42,107 nucleotides of DNA from Planctomycetota bacterium (GTDB taxonomy: Bacteria > Planctomycetota > Planctomycetia > Planctomycetales > Planctomycetaceae): positions 1-42,107 of the forward strand of contig VGZH01000050.1 of assembly GCA_016872645.1 (NCBI GenBank), written 5' to 3'. Positions 7,382-16,625 of the stretch are shown here, piece after piece (the first letter of the stretch is position 1; each line of letters starts with the position of its first letter). A program made the translations under genes and the position numbers. The notes below the pieces were generated by a model. That model was not told where the DNA came from, did not search any database, and saw nothing but the letters and a program-made list of their open reading frames with translations.

Positions 7382-10339
7382 TCATTTCGGTTGATTTGGC
7401 TCCGGCTTGTTCGGCACTGGAACAACGATGGGATCGATCGGCGAAGCATTCGTTGCTGGCACGTCTGGCGTCGGTTGGAGCAACTGAAGCAACCCGCCAC
7501 CCCCACCGCCACTGATCGAGTTCACGTTGTAGATGTACTCCGCATTGAGAGCCTTGTTGATCTGCGTCTGTGCTTTCTGCAGATGAGCCGATGTGTACGG
7601 GTCCAGGTTGCCGGGAGCTTCCTTGAGAATCCGCTCCACGCTCGCCAGGATTTTTTTCACTTCGACCAAGGCGAGATTGGCGATGGCTTTGCTCGCTTCG
7701 GTGTCGGTGAATTTTTGCGGCAAAGTCAATTCGATCAGACGGTCAAGGTGCTCCTGCTGCAGGTTGCGCCGGAGGCTGCTGATCATTGGAACTCGCGGAG
7801 TGTGCTGCTTGTCAGGATTTTTGTCCGCTTCACGCCAGACGTTGGCAGTGATTGCCGAAAGTACCTCCGGTAATGTGACCGCATCTTGATCCGGCGGAAT
7901 CGTCAGTTCGTTGTCATAAATTCGACGAAGCGTTGTCGGCCGCAGCAGTGACGACATGATCGAAGTTTGAAAACCAGCGATCTTGTCGTTGATCGGCCAC
8001 GTTGCGTCGGAATCGTCGAAGCGGTCGCCATCGATCCACTTTTCTCTGGTCATGCGAACCAGCAGTGCTGGAGTCAACCCGAACGCGGCATCCTCAAACG
8101 TGTTCTCGATGGTGAACTTGAGAGCTTCGCGTTGCATCGCGGCAGGGACTGGTTCGATCGGGGCACGACCGTTCTTATCCCCCTTTTTGTCCCGATTGAT
8201 GAACGCTCCGCCCAACCAGTTGGCCATCATCCCGACCGACTGCATCTGCATGTTGAAGGTCAGCTCGTAACCTTGTCGCGACTTGGCCCACGATTGTCCG
8301 TCTTTGACGAACTTGTCGAGAATCTTCGCACGGTTGTTCTTGATGAGCCGAATTTGATTCTGCGCATAGTCCAGCGGATTCTTGCTGAAGTCGTACCGGC
8401 GAGCCAGCGGGTCCGACCCCACCGTGTCCTCGTCGGTCGCGTACACCAGTTCCGGCTCTGCCACACGGTCGAGAATTGGCTTGAGGTCGGCCGCAAACGT
8501 GTAGCCGTATTCGATGGCCCACATGTCGTACGGACCGACCCCCGTCATCGACCAATCCCCTTGAGCCTTGTTGTTGGGATCAGCCGGGACGTTCATGTTA
8601 ATCGGCAAATAATCCATCACCGAACCGGCCAGCGTTTTTTTTCCCTTGATCTCGTCGCTGTTGATTTGGGCAAGCGTGTAGACACTGGACGCTTTGAAGT
8701 TGTGTCGCAAGCCAAGTGTGTGCCCGACTTCGTGACAGACCAACTCGGCCAACAGCGGGCCGATGAACGATTCCGGCATTCCGTCGAGCTTCGGCTCTTC
8801 GGGAGCGGCCGGAGCGCCTCCAGGCGCGGCCGGTTGCTGATCGTTGATGCCTTCGACTTCCGCCAGGTCGAACGTCATGCGAGCCATCGCCAAGTCGAGC
8901 ATCTTGGCTTGAGCCGCCATGCACATACCATTGACCTGGCTGGTGCGGCCGAGAAGGCCATCCATGGGATCATCGCCGAACAACGTTGTGCGATTCATCG
9001 ACAGCGGATGTCCTGCGAACGGCGCGGCCGCGTCACGTTGGATTTGCTGAGCCACTTGATTGCGTTGCGACGGTGCGGCCAGGCGAACTCGGGGATCCCA
9101 ATTCGGATGCTTGGCCAGCCACGCATACGTGTCGGAATCGAAGCCCTCCATCGCGAGCGTTGGCAGCACGTCGTTGAACTGTCGGTTGAAGTGCCGAATC
9201 CAACCGTCGGTGAGGACGATGTCGGCATCGAGAATCTCGCCCGTCCAAGGATTCACGCGACTAGGGCCGATCGCGGTCCCGACGTTGTTATTCAACCAGC
9301 GAATGAAATTCCAACGGACGTCTTCCGGATCTTTATCCATGTAGGCTCCGGTCTGAGCATCCTGCTGCAAGACTTCGATCGCCCCGACGATGCCCACTTT
9401 CTCGTAGGCTTTGTTCCAATAGAGCGTCCCCTCTTTGACCCAGCGACGATAGCGGACGGGAGTCGTGTGCTCGATCACAAATGTGATTGGTTTGACCGGC
9501 GGACTGAGCTTCAGCGACGGATCTCGCTTCTCCAGGTGCCAGCGGTTGATGTAGCGGACACGCGTGTCATCGGTGACATACTTGCCGTAGTCGCTGTAGC
9601 CGGTGGTGAAGTAGCCGATCCGCTCGTCCGCCTTACGCGGCTGATATCTCGTGTTCGGCGTAATTTCGCTGATCGAGTAGTGCAACGTCTGAAGTTGTCC
9701 GCTGCCACTGGCAACCTCGAACGCCACTTCGACGTTTTTGCTGAACGCCTTAGCCTTCTTGATCGTGACGATGTTCGGGCTGCGAACACCACCCGCGCCG
9801 CTACGTCCGCCACCGAAGAACAGTCCCGACTGGCCAATCAGCAGTTGATTGAGGTCGATGATCGGCAAGCCTTCCGGACTTATCGTCAGGATCGGTACCT
9901 CGGTGATCAACTTATCGGTGAAGAGTCGGTTGACTGAGCTGGTTGCTTCGGGATCGCCGCCCGAACGAATATCGATGTTCGGGTCCATCAGCGCAAGCCG
10001 CTTGTCGTACCGTCTCCAGTAGACGACGCGGTCGCCCGCTTGCAGACCGGCGAATTGAGCGCCGCTGGCGACCGTCATCGCCATGAAATACTTCTGCTGC
10101 AAATAGTCGCGAGGCAATTCCGCCAGCACGTGCCCGTCTTTCGCACGGACATACAAGCCGTACAACGACGACTCCCCCTCGGGAGGCGAAACCCTCTTGA
10201 AATCCCTCAGCATGTCGGCCGCCGGCGGAAATTCCGAAGGAGCCGGAGCCTGCGCTCTCACATCGCCAGCCGTGACCGTCATCGCCAGCAGCAAACCAAC
10301 TAGACCCAACCAACGATGCCGCCAATCAAAGGATTTCAT
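7382..10339 (-). CDS. Secreted zinc-dependent metalloprotease (DUF5117/DUF4953 type)
   Basis: A 985-residue exported protease-like protein. The ATG at 10339 has an AAGGTGG ribosome site and opens a signal peptide (MKSFDWRHRWLGLVGLLL, cleaved near VRAQAP); the frame extends to 10477 without another credible start. The N-terminal third matches the DUF5117-type region. The zinc site is CHEVGHTLGLRHNFKAS at about residues 535-551, a metzincin-like HExxHxxGxxHN; the third ligand is His546, and the DUF4953-type region surrounds it. A conserved SVMDYLP lies about 40 residues later. A proline/alanine-rich loop precedes the zinc motif. The C-terminus ends in a low-complexity tail with six glycines in a row followed by a Pro/Asn/Val-rich stretch. 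Substrates are unknown; the protein should act in the periplasm or outside the cell. Codon usage matches its neighbours. Confidence 0.9.
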   Translation of the reverse strand: MKSFDWRHRWLGLVGLLLAMTVTAGDVRAQAPAPSEFPPAADMLRDFKRVSPPEGESSLYGLYVRAKDGHVLAELPRDYLQQKYFMAMTVASGAQFAGLQAGDRVVYWRRYDKRLALMDPNIDIRSGGDPEATSSVNRLFTDKLITEVPILTISPEGLPIIDLNQLLIGQSGLFFGGGRSGAGGVRSPNIVTIKKAKAFSKNVEVAFEVASGSGQLQTLHYSISEITPNTRYQPRKADERIGYFTTGYSDYGKYVTDDTRVRYINRWHLEKRDPSLKLSPPVKPITFVIEHTTPVRYRRWVKEGTLYWNKAYEKVGIVGAIEVLQQDAQTGAYMDKDPEDVRWNFIRWLNNNVGTAIGPSRVNPWTGEILDADIVLTDGWIRHFNRQFNDVLPTLAMEGFDSDTYAWLAKHPNWDPRVRLAAPSQRNQVAQQIQRDAAAPFAGHPLSMNRTTLFGDDPMDGLLGRTSQVNGMCMAAQAKMLDLAMARMTFDLAEVEGINDQQPAAPGGAPAAPEEPKLDGMPESFIGPLLAELVCHEVGHTLGLRHNFKASSVYTLAQINSDEIKGKKTLAGSVMDYLPINMNVPADPNNKAQGDWSMTGVGPYDMWAIEYGYTFAADLKPILDRVAEPELVYATDEDTVGSDPLARRYDFSKNPLDYAQNQIRLIKNNRAKILDKFVKDGQSWAKSRQGYELTFNMQMQSVGMMANWLGGAFINRDKKGDKNGRAPIEPVPAAMQREALKFTIENTFEDAAFGLTPALLVRMTREKWIDGDRFDDSDATWPINDKIAGFQTSIMSSLLRPTTLRRIYDNELTIPPDQDAVTLPEVLSAITANVWREADKNPDKQHTPRVPMISSLRRNLQQEHLDRLIELTLPQKFTDTEASKAIANLALVEVKKILASVERILKEAPGNLDPYTSAHLQKAQTQINKALNAEYIYNVNSISGGGGGGLLQLLQPTPDVPATNASPIDPIVVPVPNKPEPNQPK

Positions 10340-10811
10340 AAGCCCACCTTCTCGCTCAGACTTGGGGAACTTTGGGAAGCACGACTTCGGGGACATCCCG
10401 GAGCGCGCCGATTCAGCGAAGAGCGGACCGAAGCCATAAAGTTGATCGTCATGTTGCCCGATCCGCACAATCGCCATAAGTTACCAATCTTACCTGCGGA
10501 TCCGCCGATGGAAACTCAGAAGGCCAACTTCTTGGCGATTTTCCTGGGATGGATAGATCATCTAGGCCGGATGTGAGTGCGGCGGTGCAGAAACGCACAT
10601 AAAAAGTTCGCAGCATCTCTTCGAACCACGGCAATCGAGCGCGCTTCAACGATGCTCAGGGGCGCTTCGCGAAGATGGCGGAGGTCACAGTCGGGAATCC
10701 GCCGTTCCAGGCACTTGCAACCCCCGACCGACCCCTACGTGGCGGCACAAGAACTCAAGTCTGTCAAATTTCCGAGGACGTCGTGATCTCGCCACCAACC
10801 AGAAGCTTCGT
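10340..10811. other. Gene-free stretch upstream of the metalloprotease
   Basis: About 470 bases between the metalloprotease start and the PP2C stop. It should hold the protease promoter and the PP2C 3' region. The reading frames here have no protein-like composition, and I found no clear hairpin with a T-run. Confidence 0.4.
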
Positions 10812-11555
10812 TCACAAGCAACGTACGACAATACAAGTAATGTTGTCTTTGCTGCCGCCGTCTTCGGCCGATTTGACAATCCCGGCAGCTGCGGCGTTCA
10901 GGTCATCCTGCTTCAGCAAGGGGATGATCTGTTCGAGATTGTTCTTGATCCCGTCGGTCACTCCGTCCGAGCACAACATGAACCGGTCTCCAACCTGAAC
11001 GTCGAGCACTTTCGCTTCAGAACCGGTGCCACCTTCTTTTGTGCCAAGATAACGATACAGCACGTTTTTGTAGCGGTGTGTTTTGGCCTCTTCCGTCGTG
11101 ATCGTGCCTGCGTCGAGCAACGCTTGTGTCAGCGAATGATCTTTGGTGAGTTGTTCGAGCCGATCACCACGCAGTCGATACACACGGCTGTCTCCAATGC
11201 CACCGACGTACACTTTTCCACCGGCCAACAACATAAACGCCAGCGTCGTACCCATGTTGAGGTATTTGGAATCGAGACTGGACAATGCCATGATCTCACC
11301 ATTGGCAAACGCGACCGCTTCGTCGAGCCGCTTCAGAACTTCGTCAGAAGTGGCGTTGTCGAAATCAATCGTCTGTTCCAGCCGATGCGGGATGATGTCG
11401 GTCGCTAGCGCGCTGGCTTTTTCGCCAGCGCTTTGTCCTCCCATGCCGTCAGCAACGATGAAAAATCTCCCACGCGGATCGACAACAAACGAGTCCTCGT
11501 TGTTCTCGCGGAAGTTCCCTTTGATGCTCAGGCTGCCCCAACCCACTTGAACCAT
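10812..11555 (-). CDS. PP2C-family serine/threonine phosphatase
   Basis: A 247-residue soluble PP2C/PPM phosphatase that removes phosphate from Ser/Thr, and so probably opposes the Hanks-type kinases abundant in planctomycetes. All metal-binding blocks are visible in order: RENNEDSF (about residues 17-24), VADGMGGQSAGE, VGGIGDSRVYRLRGD, MLCSDGVTDG and the closing GSKDNITCIVV. The ATG at 11555 is preferred; the frame also permits a TTG at 11567. There is no transmembrane segment or extra sensor domain, so it is a minimal catalytic protein. It is 46 bases downstream of the BshB1-like gene and is the third gene of a compact operon. No kinase gene is in the window. Confidence 0.94.
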   Translation of the reverse strand: MVQVGWGSLSIKGNFRENNEDSFVVDPRGRFFIVADGMGGQSAGEKASALATDIIPHRLEQTIDFDNATSDEVLKRLDEAVAFANGEIMALSSLDSKYLNMGTTLAFMLLAGGKVYVGGIGDSRVYRLRGDRLEQLTKDHSLTQALLDAGTITTEEAKTHRYKNVLYRYLGTKEGGTGSEAKVLDVQVGDRFMLCSDGVTDGIKNNLEQIIPLLKQDDLNAAAAGIVKSAEDGGSKDNITCIVVRCL

Positions 11556-11601
11556 CGTGATGACCAATCGAAAAATGGCTCGCCTTTGCCGAGGGCAAAA
11601 G

Positions 11602-12336
11602 CTATCCCAAAACCGTCTTCACCAAATCCTGAACACCCAATGTCGAAGCACTCACGAAATACTCACCCGCTTCGAAGCCTGCACTCTCACCAAACAACCG
11701 ATTCTGGCTTTCCAGCAATCGAAAGAGATTCTCTTTCGCTGGCGGAAACTGGGTTTTATAGGCCCGGATCGCCGCGAGTTTAAGTTCCAACGTCTCGGAA
11801 ATATCAACCACGAAACCGCTTCCGCCATGTTGATCGCGTGTCAACTGCCGTAGCCCCAAAGGATACCACACTTGTTTGCGGACGGAGTGCGGCGGCCAAC
11901 CCGCAAAATGTTCGTCCCACTTCGAGAGCCGCGAGTAGAACACTGCGGCATCTGTGATCTGCATCGCTTGCCAATGATCCGGAGACGCCAGAGGTGTCTT
12001 GTCGAGTATTCCGAGCACAACACTTGGCCGATATTTGCGGAAGAGTGTCGCCAACGCCACGCGAGACTCGAACGAGTCAAACAGCTTCCGATTGGGTAGC
12101 GTCAACGTCTCGCGCATCCTGACACCCAAAATGTTCGCCGCCTCGGCCGCTTCGGCAAGTCGAACTTCCGGCCCGGGGCTGCCAGGAGTCGGCTCACCGT
12201 CAGTCAGGTCGACAATCCCGACGCGATATCCCTGCTGTCCGAGTTTGGCCAACGTCCCGCCACACCCAATCTCCACATCGTCGGGATGCGCACCGACCGC
12301 GATGACATCGAGTGATTCGGGTAACGACACAGACAT
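11602..12336 (-). CDS. bshB1: BshB1-like N-acetylglucosaminyl deacetylase (PIG-L family)
   Basis: A 244-residue LmbE/PIG-L family zinc deacetylase. The zinc motif [16 protein letters not shown] is at residues 13-28, and the [16 protein letters not shown] and SPDHWQAM blocks are those of the BshB1 subgroup, which deacetylates N-acetylglucosaminyl-malate in bacillithiol biosynthesis. The ATG at 12336 has a GAGG ribosome site 6 bases upstream; longer in-frame reading overlaps the previous gene. It starts 8 bases after the stop of the alpha/beta hydrolase gene, so the two are surely co-transcribed. bshA and bshC are not present, so whether the true product is bacillithiol or another GlcN conjugate cannot be told from here. 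The subfamily call rests on the motifs; the pathway is an inference. Confidence 0.85.
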   Translation of the reverse strand: MSVSLPESLDVIAVGAHPDDVEIGCGGTLAKLGQQGYRVGIVDLTDGEPTPGSPGPEVRLAEAAEAANILGVRMRETLTLPNRKLFDSFESRVALATLFRKYRPSVVLGILDKTPLASPDHWQAMQITDAAVFYSRLSKWDEHFAGWPPHSVRKQVWYPLGLRQLTRDQHGGSGFVVDISETLELKLAAIRAYKTQFPPAKENLFRLLESQNRLFGESAGFEAGEYFVSASTLGVQDLVKTVLG

Positions 12337-12344
12337 GACTGACC

Positions 12345-13325
12345 TCAACTCGGCACCGCGGGTGTTGGACACACAAACTCTCGAATCAATTTCGCCAACC
12401 GATGCGGATGAGTCAGAAAAGCCCACAACCCGGTGGAATGCAGGAACTCGGTGCGAACATTCGGCAACAGCGCCGCCAGTTCATCGCGGCAACGAGCCTG
12501 CGTCTCCCCTTCGCCTTCGACCTGCAATAACAGCGTCGGCGTCGCGAGTTGATCCAACCGCGATCGTGCATCGAAGCGACTGAGCATTCCGAATCGCCCA
12601 GCCAACTCGGCAACCGGCGTCCGGCCCGCATTATCCAGATAGAACAACCACCGTGACGGATCAATCGGCGGAAACCACAACCGATGCCCGCGCTCCTGCA
12701 GCCCTCGCCAAAGCGGCATTGATTGCATTTGCCCCGGCATCCAACGCAATACGCTTGCAGAGGCACGTTCAAACACAGTCAGCGGCAAGTGCGCAAATGC
12801 CCCGTGCAACGTCAAGCTGCGAACTTGCGAACCGAGTCGAAGGGCCGTCTCCAGCGCAAGCGCGGCCCCGAACGACGTCCCGAACAAGTGGCAGCCTTCA
12901 GAGCCAGCGAACTCCTGAACAACCTTCGAAACCGAGTCGGTCAGATGTGGCCACGTCGCCCGCCGGCCTGTCGGATAGTCAAGCAGGACACAGCGGCAAT
13001 TCGCTTTCAGCAGATAGACACACAACGCGAACAACTCGTGCGAGCCGCTCAGTCCGTTGAACATCACCAGCGTCGGCCCTTGACCCCAAACGCGACCGAC
13101 AATCGGTCCAGCACTCGTGGCGGTATGCCACGCCGTGCATTCATCTCGAAACGCGGCCAGCACCTGCTGCCACTGCAACGGCGGTGGACAACCTTCGCGC
13201 GGAGGCATCCCGGCCAGCCGATTTGAGTCAGGTAATTCGCCCGCACAATGCGACTCGCCACCACAACATTCTTCCTCGGCAGGGACGCCGTCGAGAACTT
13301 CGGAAGACTCCGGAACGCTGCTCAT
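12345..13325 (-). CDS. Alpha/beta hydrolase with apparent loss of the catalytic His
   Basis: A 326-residue cytoplasmic alpha/beta-hydrolase-fold protein. The oxyanion block is [11 protein letters not shown], and the nucleophile elbow [13 protein letters not shown] puts Ser at about residue 151. The C-terminal block reads [20 protein letters not shown]; relatives normally have Gly-His before the aromatic residue, but here the position is Leu (codon TTG). A nearby His (in THPH) could substitute, or the protein may be inactive or non-hydrolytic. The N-terminal 50 residues are acidic and Cys-rich ([10 protein letters not shown]) and are not part of the fold. The ATG at 13325 is preferred over an in-frame TTG at 13334. 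It is the first gene of the operon with the BshB1-like deacetylase and PP2C. The substrate is unknown. Confidence 0.82.
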   Translation of the reverse strand: MSSVPESSEVLDGVPAEEECCGGESHCAGELPDSNRLAGMPPREGCPPPLQWQQVLAAFRDECTAWHTATSAGPIVGRVWGQGPTLVMFNGLSGSHELFALCVYLLKANCRCVLLDYPTGRRATWPHLTDSVSKVVQEFAGSEGCHLFGTSFGAALALETALRLGSQVRSLTLHGAFAHLPLTVFERASASVLRWMPGQMQSMPLWRGLQERGHRLWFPPIDPSRWLFYLDNAGRTPVAELAGRFGMLSRFDARSRLDQLATPTLLLQVEGEGETQARCRDELAALLPNVRTEFLHSTGLWAFLTHPHRLAKLIREFVCPTPAVPS

Positions 13326-13334
13326 AGCGGGCAA

Positions 13335-13676
13335 ATATTCCCAAACGGAACCAGCGGGTGCGACAGGCTCATGCTAGGTGCAACAACAACAAATGGAAAG
13401 CGCCGCACAATACCTCTCTACGCCCCGGATTCTTTTTCAAATCTGGTTCAGTTCCACACCACCAACCCGCGCCGTATGAGCTACGTTGGGCGACGCTGTA
13501 TTGGGTTCTGTACCACGCGGTGCTTTGGATGGCGATGTTCCTTCCAGACGCCGATCACGAATTGATCAAGTCGCGGCTCACCGGGGATTTGCCGCAATTG
13601 CACCCCGCGGCTCAAGCGAACTGCGCACCGACTCGTTCGGCAATCCGGTAATTCGTTCGTTGATGCTGCACGAGAT
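13335..13676. other. Gene-free or decayed stretch
   Basis: About 340 bases between two minus-strand genes. A plus-strand frame near 13480-13650 gives a protein-like stretch (RWATLYWVLYHAVLWMAMFL, then a charged region) that recalls the aromatic helix of DinB-like proteins, but it is too short and too weak to call. It may be a gene remnant. I see no terminator. Confidence 0.3.
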
Positions 13677-14381
13677 CTACATAGTGCCCAGCGTTTCGTC
13701 GGCCGAGCAAACAAGTTCATAGGTCGTCGAAGCATCGTCAGCAGATCGTAATTCGTCGAGGAATCCGGGGAGTTGAATGATCCTTCCCAAGCGTGAGAGC
13801 ACATGCAGGTGCGTACGTGAATCACGACACAGCACCAAGAAAAAAATATCGGTCAACTGCCGCTTCGGCGCACCAAATGGAATTCCGGAAAAAGTCCGGC
13901 CGAACGCGATCACCGATTGACCATATGCCTCAGGCAATGGATTGCGAGGATGCGGGATCGCGACGCCCGACTCAAATCCGGTAGACATCACCTCCTCGCG
14001 CTGCAGCACCGCTTGCAAGACATCGGCAGGTTGCCAGATTTGCCAGGTACGTCCAGCAACCTCGATCAAGCACTCCAGAGCTGAACGCTTCGTGCGCGCT
14101 TCCAGCGGGACTTGCACTGTGTCTGGATGCAACAAACTCCTTACCGGGCAGCGAACGTCCGCTTCAGAGTCTTGATGTGCACGCTCAAGGCCGTGGAGTT
14201 CGTCGCCAGAATACTCACGCATTTCCTGCTCAAGCCAATACGTGACTTCGGCGGGATGAAACCGCCACTCTGCTTGCAACTTCCTCCCCGGAATGCGACC
14301 GCGCTGCACGAGTTTCTCGATCTCGCGGCGATCCCGCCCCAGAAACTGCGCGAGTTCTTCCAGCGACATCCACTCGTGCAT
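13677..14381 (-). CDS. HTH-EIIA fusion (MerR/excisionase HTH plus PtsN-like EIIA)
   Basis: A 234-residue cytoplasmic protein with two domains. Residues 1-55 form an excisionase/MerR-type helix-turn-helix: MSLEELAQFLGRDRREIEKL, then RGRIPGRKLQAEWRF and a wing ending near YWLEQ. Residues about 80-230 are a PTS EIIA domain of the fructose/nitrogen (PtsN) class. The phosphoryl-accepting His144 lies in GVAIPHPRNPLP, and DIFFLVLCRDSRTHLHVLSRL is the conserved later helix. This is the layout of a regulator whose DNA- or partner-binding end is coupled to phosphotransfer state. No HPr or EI gene is nearby. The ATG has a GAGG site 8 bases upstream. What it regulates is not visible. Confidence 0.88.
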   Translation of the reverse strand: MHEWMSLEELAQFLGRDRREIEKLVQRGRIPGRKLQAEWRFHPAEVTYWLEQEMREYSGDELHGLERAHQDSEADVRCPVRSLLHPDTVQVPLEARTKRSALECLIEVAGRTWQIWQPADVLQAVLQREEVMSTGFESGVAIPHPRNPLPEAYGQSVIAFGRTFSGIPFGAPKRQLTDIFFLVLCRDSRTHLHVLSRLGRIIQLPGFLDELRSADDASTTYELVCSADETLGTM

Positions 14382-14473
14382 GTCCCAGCCCTCAGTTCCA
14401 ACAATGGGAGGGGCATGCTATCGCGACCGCACAGGGGATTCACGCGGCTTTTCGACCAATCCAGAGTGCCAAC

Positions 14474-15316
14474 TCAGCGGCTCACCGAGCGCACGTCGGC
14501 GAAATTCTGCCGACAATGCTGCAACCAATCCTGGTCCACCGACTGCCAAAGCGATTCGGACCAGATTTGATAGTCCACGTAACCGCGATAGCCAGCGTCG
14601 ATCAACCCACTCAAGATTTCGGCCACTGGCAGAATCCCTTCACCGGGCAGAACACGGTCATACTCGCTGATTCCCGCAGGAGAAGCGTCACTGACCTGCA
14701 CAACACCGATTCGAGACACCAACTCTGGCAGCCGTTGCAACAGTCCTTTTTCCGGCCAAAGGTGATAAATATCGAACGCCAACTGCACTGCTGGATGGTT
14801 CACTCGGTCGATGAGTGCCAGCGTTTCGTCCAGACCGTGCAAAAAAGTCCAATCTTGACAGAACACTTTCCTCATCGGCATTAACGACAGCGTCACGTCG
14901 TTGTCCGCCGCTTCGTCGGCGAGTTGTTTCAGAGATTCCACGACCAACCGCGTCGCGTGTTTTGTGATGTGATTATTGATGGGTCCGGTCACGACCACCA
15001 ATGACCGCGCCCGCAACATCCCTGCCAGATGAATCAAGTCCAGCGTTTCTTCCAGGACATCATCCAACTCGTGGCCGAATGCACCAGTAAAGCCACCCGC
15101 AAACGACAAAGTCGAGACGGACATGCCGTTCTCACTCAACCATTCCAGCCCGCGGTCTTCACCGTACTCCAATAGCTTCGGCAGCCAGACCCCCATCGTG
15201 TCGATCCCGGCCAACCGATACCGCACTACGTCTTCTTCGAATGACCAACGTAAGGTCGATGCCTGATTGAGTGAAAGCGTTGGACCGTGATCCAGTGATT
15301 CTAAGTTTCTCTGCAC
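14474..15316 (-). CDS. Sugar phosphate isomerase/epimerase-like TIM barrel
   Basis: A protein of about 281 residues in the xylose-isomerase-like TIM-barrel (AP endonuclease 2) family. Recognisable blocks are LSLNQASTLRWSFEEDV and RLAGIDTMGVW at the N-terminus, STLSFAGGFTGAFGHELDD, LVVVTGPINNHITKHATRLV, the metal-ligand region FDIYHLWPEKG, and the late IGVVQVSDASP plus LPGEGILPVAEILSGLIDAGY. The start is uncertain. The frame is open to 15580, but residues before about 15316 are not family-like; a GTG at 15316 with AAGGAG further upstream gives the usual length. Family members interconvert sugar or sugar-acid substrates with a divalent metal; the substrate here is unknown. The gene follows the DUF3500 gene on the same strand after a gap of 250 bases. 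Confidence 0.8.
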   Translation of the reverse strand: MQRNLESLDHGPTLSLNQASTLRWSFEEDVVRYRLAGIDTMGVWLPKLLEYGEDRGLEWLSENGMSVSTLSFAGGFTGAFGHELDDVLEETLDLIHLAGMLRARSLVVVTGPINNHITKHATRLVVESLKQLADEAADNDVTLSLMPMRKVFCQDWTFLHGLDETLALIDRVNHPAVQLAFDIYHLWPEKGLLQRLPELVSRIGVVQVSDASPAGISEYDRVLPGEGILPVAEILSGLIDAGYRGYVDYQIWSESLWQSVDQDWLQHCRQNFADVRSVSR

Positions 15317-15566
15317 ACATCTTGGCTGCCGGACTCCTTTTCTCTGACGAGCGGCGGGAAAAGATCGGCTCAAGATAGGCCTCGCTAGAATAGAATTCAG
15401 GACCGCACCAACAATGCCGGTATCGGTTCCATAAAAAAAATCACAACGACTGGCTGAAGTGATCCAACGAAGGGAGATGACTGTCGAACAGACGCTTTTT
15501 AGAAATGTCAGGCGGATTCGATTCAAATGAAGAACCACTCGCGATGGTCGGCCAAGGCCTGACGAT

Positions 15567-16625
15567 CTAGCCGCGAGCATTGGTCAGGACCGACGGATCG
15601 TCAGCCACATTGACCCAAACATGCACATGAGGTGTCCCACGGAAATGCCACACGAACGACGGGCCTTCTAATCTCCAGTTGTCCCAAATTCCGTCGTTCC
15701 CCAAGTCGCCCTCGCGGTAGAACAACAAGCGAACTTGTTCCAAACCGCCTTGAGCCTGCAAACACTTCGTCACTTCTTGCCGATCCGACAACCGATACGG
15801 CTCCACCAACAAGTCCAGCACTCCTTGCAAATGCTCACGCTGATCTTTGCTCAATTCCGAAGCCGGCAATCCGGAAAACTTCCCCTTCCCCTGAAATGCA
15901 ACCGCACTTTCGTTGGGCATCTTCTCGATCAAAGCGACTTCACGCTGCTTTCCGTCAAGCATCTTGAAGAGCTCATTCGCTTTAAGAGCTTGCGGCCAAA
16001 AGACGTTTCCAGGATGGTTGATTTGTTCCGTGAACCCCGAGGCTGCGTGCCCGTAGAAAATCGGACCACCGAATGCGACATGCTCGGTCGTATTGCCGTC
16101 GCAGCGAATCGTCAGATGTCGTCCGGTCATCACGAGTTCAAACTTCTCGCTGCCGGGATTCCCGAAGATGGCGATGGTCTGCTGCTTGCCATAACCGCCG
16201 GCATCGTCTTGCAACTGCTTGCGAATGCGGTCGTGCCAATCCTTCGAGTAAAGGCTCCAGAATAGAGCCTCAATCATGTCTTTCTGATCACGGGTGTAGA
16301 AATTCGTGCCAATACCGAGCGTCTTCACGTCGGTGATGAACCAGTTGTTCGAGACGTGCGTCCGGAGCACTTTGCGGTCGTCGGTGTAATCCCAGGAGAA
16401 ACAGATTTCTTCTTTCTGCTTCTCGCTCAACGAGTCGTACAGCTTCTTGACCAACGACTCCGGAGTCTTCGCATTTGCTACGGATTCCTCCGCTCGCAAG
16501 ACTCGCGGCAAAGCCATCGCGGCAGCACCGGCACTCGCCGCTTGGACGAAGTGACGTCGATTCACCTTTCCGAACCCTTCCGCTTCCGGACACTCGCACT
16601 CGGGACAGCGTTCGCGATCAGGCAT
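15567..16625 (-). CDS. Tat-exported DUF3500 protein
   Basis: A 352-residue protein of the DUF3500 family, whose function is not established. The ATG at 16625 is chosen for its AAGGGGA ribosome site 6 bases upstream; an ATG at 16676 is also in frame. The N-terminus begins with a short Cys/Glu-rich segment (CPECECPE) and then a twin-arginine signal NRRHFVQAASAGAAAMAL, so it is probably exported folded, perhaps with a cofactor or metal. The family core shows the GNPGSEKFELVMTGRHLTIR region and AFGGPIFYGHAASGF, and the end has WHFRGTPHVHVWVNV, a His-rich strand that could bind metal. CPECEC before the twin arginines is unusual. Neighbours are sugar-metabolism-like genes on the same strand. Confidence 0.85.
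   Translation of the reverse strand: MPDRERCPECECPEAEGFGKVNRRHFVQAASAGAAAMALPRVLRAEESVANAKTPESLVKKLYDSLSEKQKEEICFSWDYTDDRKVLRTHVSNNWFITDVKTLGIGTNFYTRDQKDMIEALFWSLYSKDWHDRIRKQLQDDAGGYGKQQTIAIFGNPGSEKFELVMTGRHLTIRCDGNTTEHVAFGGPIFYGHAASGFTEQINHPGNVFWPQALKANELFKMLDGKQREVALIEKMPNESAVAFQGKGKFSGLPASELSKDQREHLQGVLDLLVEPYRLSDRQEVTKCLQAQGGLEQVRLLFYREGDLGNDGIWDNWRLEGPSFVWHFRGTPHVHVWVNVADDPSVLTNARG

Noticed and set aside
7967-9937. Long plus-strand open frame (656 codons)
   Set aside because: It lies fully antisense to the metalloprotease, which has a clear zinc motif, signal peptide and ribosome site. The antisense product is rich in Arg, His and Val with no family motif.
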